Shown here: positions 63,822 through 64,000 of the stretch, piece after piece
How the letters are laid out: each line of letters starts with the position of its first letter
Position numbering within the stretch: position 1 is the stretch's first letter
Origin: Halalkalibacter akibai JCM 9157
GTDB lineage: Bacteria; Bacillota; Bacilli; Bacillales; Bacillaceae_D
DNA length: 64,000 nucleotides
Direction: 5' to 3'
NCBI RefSeq assembly: GCF_000513135.1
Contig: NZ_BAUV01000005.1
Coordinates: 109,130-173,129, forward strand
Translations under genes and position numbers: made by a program
Notes under the pieces: generated by a model
Databases searched by the model: none
What the model saw: only the letters and a program-made list of their open reading frames with translations
What the model was told of the DNA's origin: nothing

Positions 63822-63850
63822 TTGCGCAGAATGAATCGTTATGTTATGAT
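63822..63850 (+). promoter_or_regulatory. rRNA operon promoter P2
   Basis: TTGCGC (63822-63827), 17 bases, TATGAT (63845-63850), again with a G eight bases downstream, as wanted for GTP-initiating Bacillus rrn promoters. Confidence 0.7.
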
Positions 63851-63857
63851 AGTAAAT

Positions 63858-64000
63858 GTCGCTAACGAAGTGACACAAGAGTTCTTTGAAAACTGAACAA
63901 AAGCCAAGCGAAAAGAGAAAACATGTTTTTCTCGTCAAAGTAATTTTTTGAATGAAAAATTGCATCATTAAATTATTGAGCTAATCAACTTACCATTTTC
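63858..64000 (+). promoter_or_regulatory. rRNA operon leader
   Basis: GTTCTTTGAAAACTGAACAA (63881-63900) is the conserved Bacillus rrn leader/boxA region, followed by the AT-rich stretch that precedes 16S rRNA processing sites. The mature 16S gene is expected to begin just beyond the window; it is not inside it. Confidence 0.8.

Noticed and set aside
63700..64000. Start of the 16S rRNA gene inside the window
   Set aside because: Only the promoters and leader are present; the conserved 16S 5' sequence is not reached before base 64000.

Overview
The window looks like chromosomal DNA from a low-GC, spore-forming member of the Bacillaceae, probably an alkaliphilic or halotolerant lineage. This is inference from gene content: a YjcZ-type spore peptide, a Spo0M-like protein, HPr kinase, CspA, PaiA/PaiB, a tyrosine T-box, two BCCT osmolyte transporters and many Bacillus-type riboswitches. 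No 16S sequence lies inside the window, but the last ~280 bases are the promoter and leader of an rRNA operon whose 16S gene should start just past base 64000.

Layout. Bases 1-18,600 hold ordinary metabolic, transport and stress genes: ohr, a second HPr kinase, a TetR-controlled MMPL exporter, UV-damage endonuclease, a SAM riboswitch with an MsrA-like gene, a SleB-type hydrolase, a sugar symporter plus SDR under apparent FadR and CcpA sites, a BCCT carrier, YjiH and an aminotransferase. Four tRNA-Gln(TTG) genes and one decayed copy are scattered through this stretch, all on the minus strand. Bases 18,600-28,300 hold an FGGY kinase, SstT, and two convergent manganese (yybP-ykoY) riboswitch units: one leads a Spo0M-like gene and a Ca2+/Na+ exchanger, the other a tiny basic protein and a Ser/Thr kinase. 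A second BCCT carrier and a cold-shock gene follow. Bases 28,300-40,900 carry small enzymes, a MarR/T-box/tyrS unit, MarR-paiA-paiB, a YndJ-like gene, a possible ADP-ribosyltransferase-fold protein and an orphan oligopeptide-binding lipoprotein.

Bases 41,300-63,500 look like an accessory or defence island next to the rRNA operon. It opens with a GEMM-I (cyclic dinucleotide) riboswitch and its terminator ahead of two glycine-zipper membrane-active proteins and a small coiled-coil protein. A second transcription unit follows: a YaaW-like membrane/coiled-coil protein, a PD-(D/E)XK nuclease with a glycine zipper, a NYN ribonuclease fused to a possible degenerate kinase lobe, and a MotA/ExbB plus MotB/OmpA pair that resembles the ZorA/ZorB motor of Zorya anti-phage systems, but without ZorC, ZorD, ZorE, ZorF or ZorG. 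Then come a NERD-UvrD helicase, several unrecognised small genes, a PLD-nuclease/DEAH-helicase/DUF3427-like protein with a MazG-like pyrophosphohydrolase and an HNH endonuclease, and a NERD-HRDC-HRDC protein. This is the best candidate for an undescribed system.

Several genes are split by single-base deletions (GPH symporter, first BCCT, tyrS, YndJ-like gene, the gene at 55.4 kb), and others are clearly decayed (YczE-like, methyltransferase). The first group could be real lesions or homopolymer errors in the assembly.
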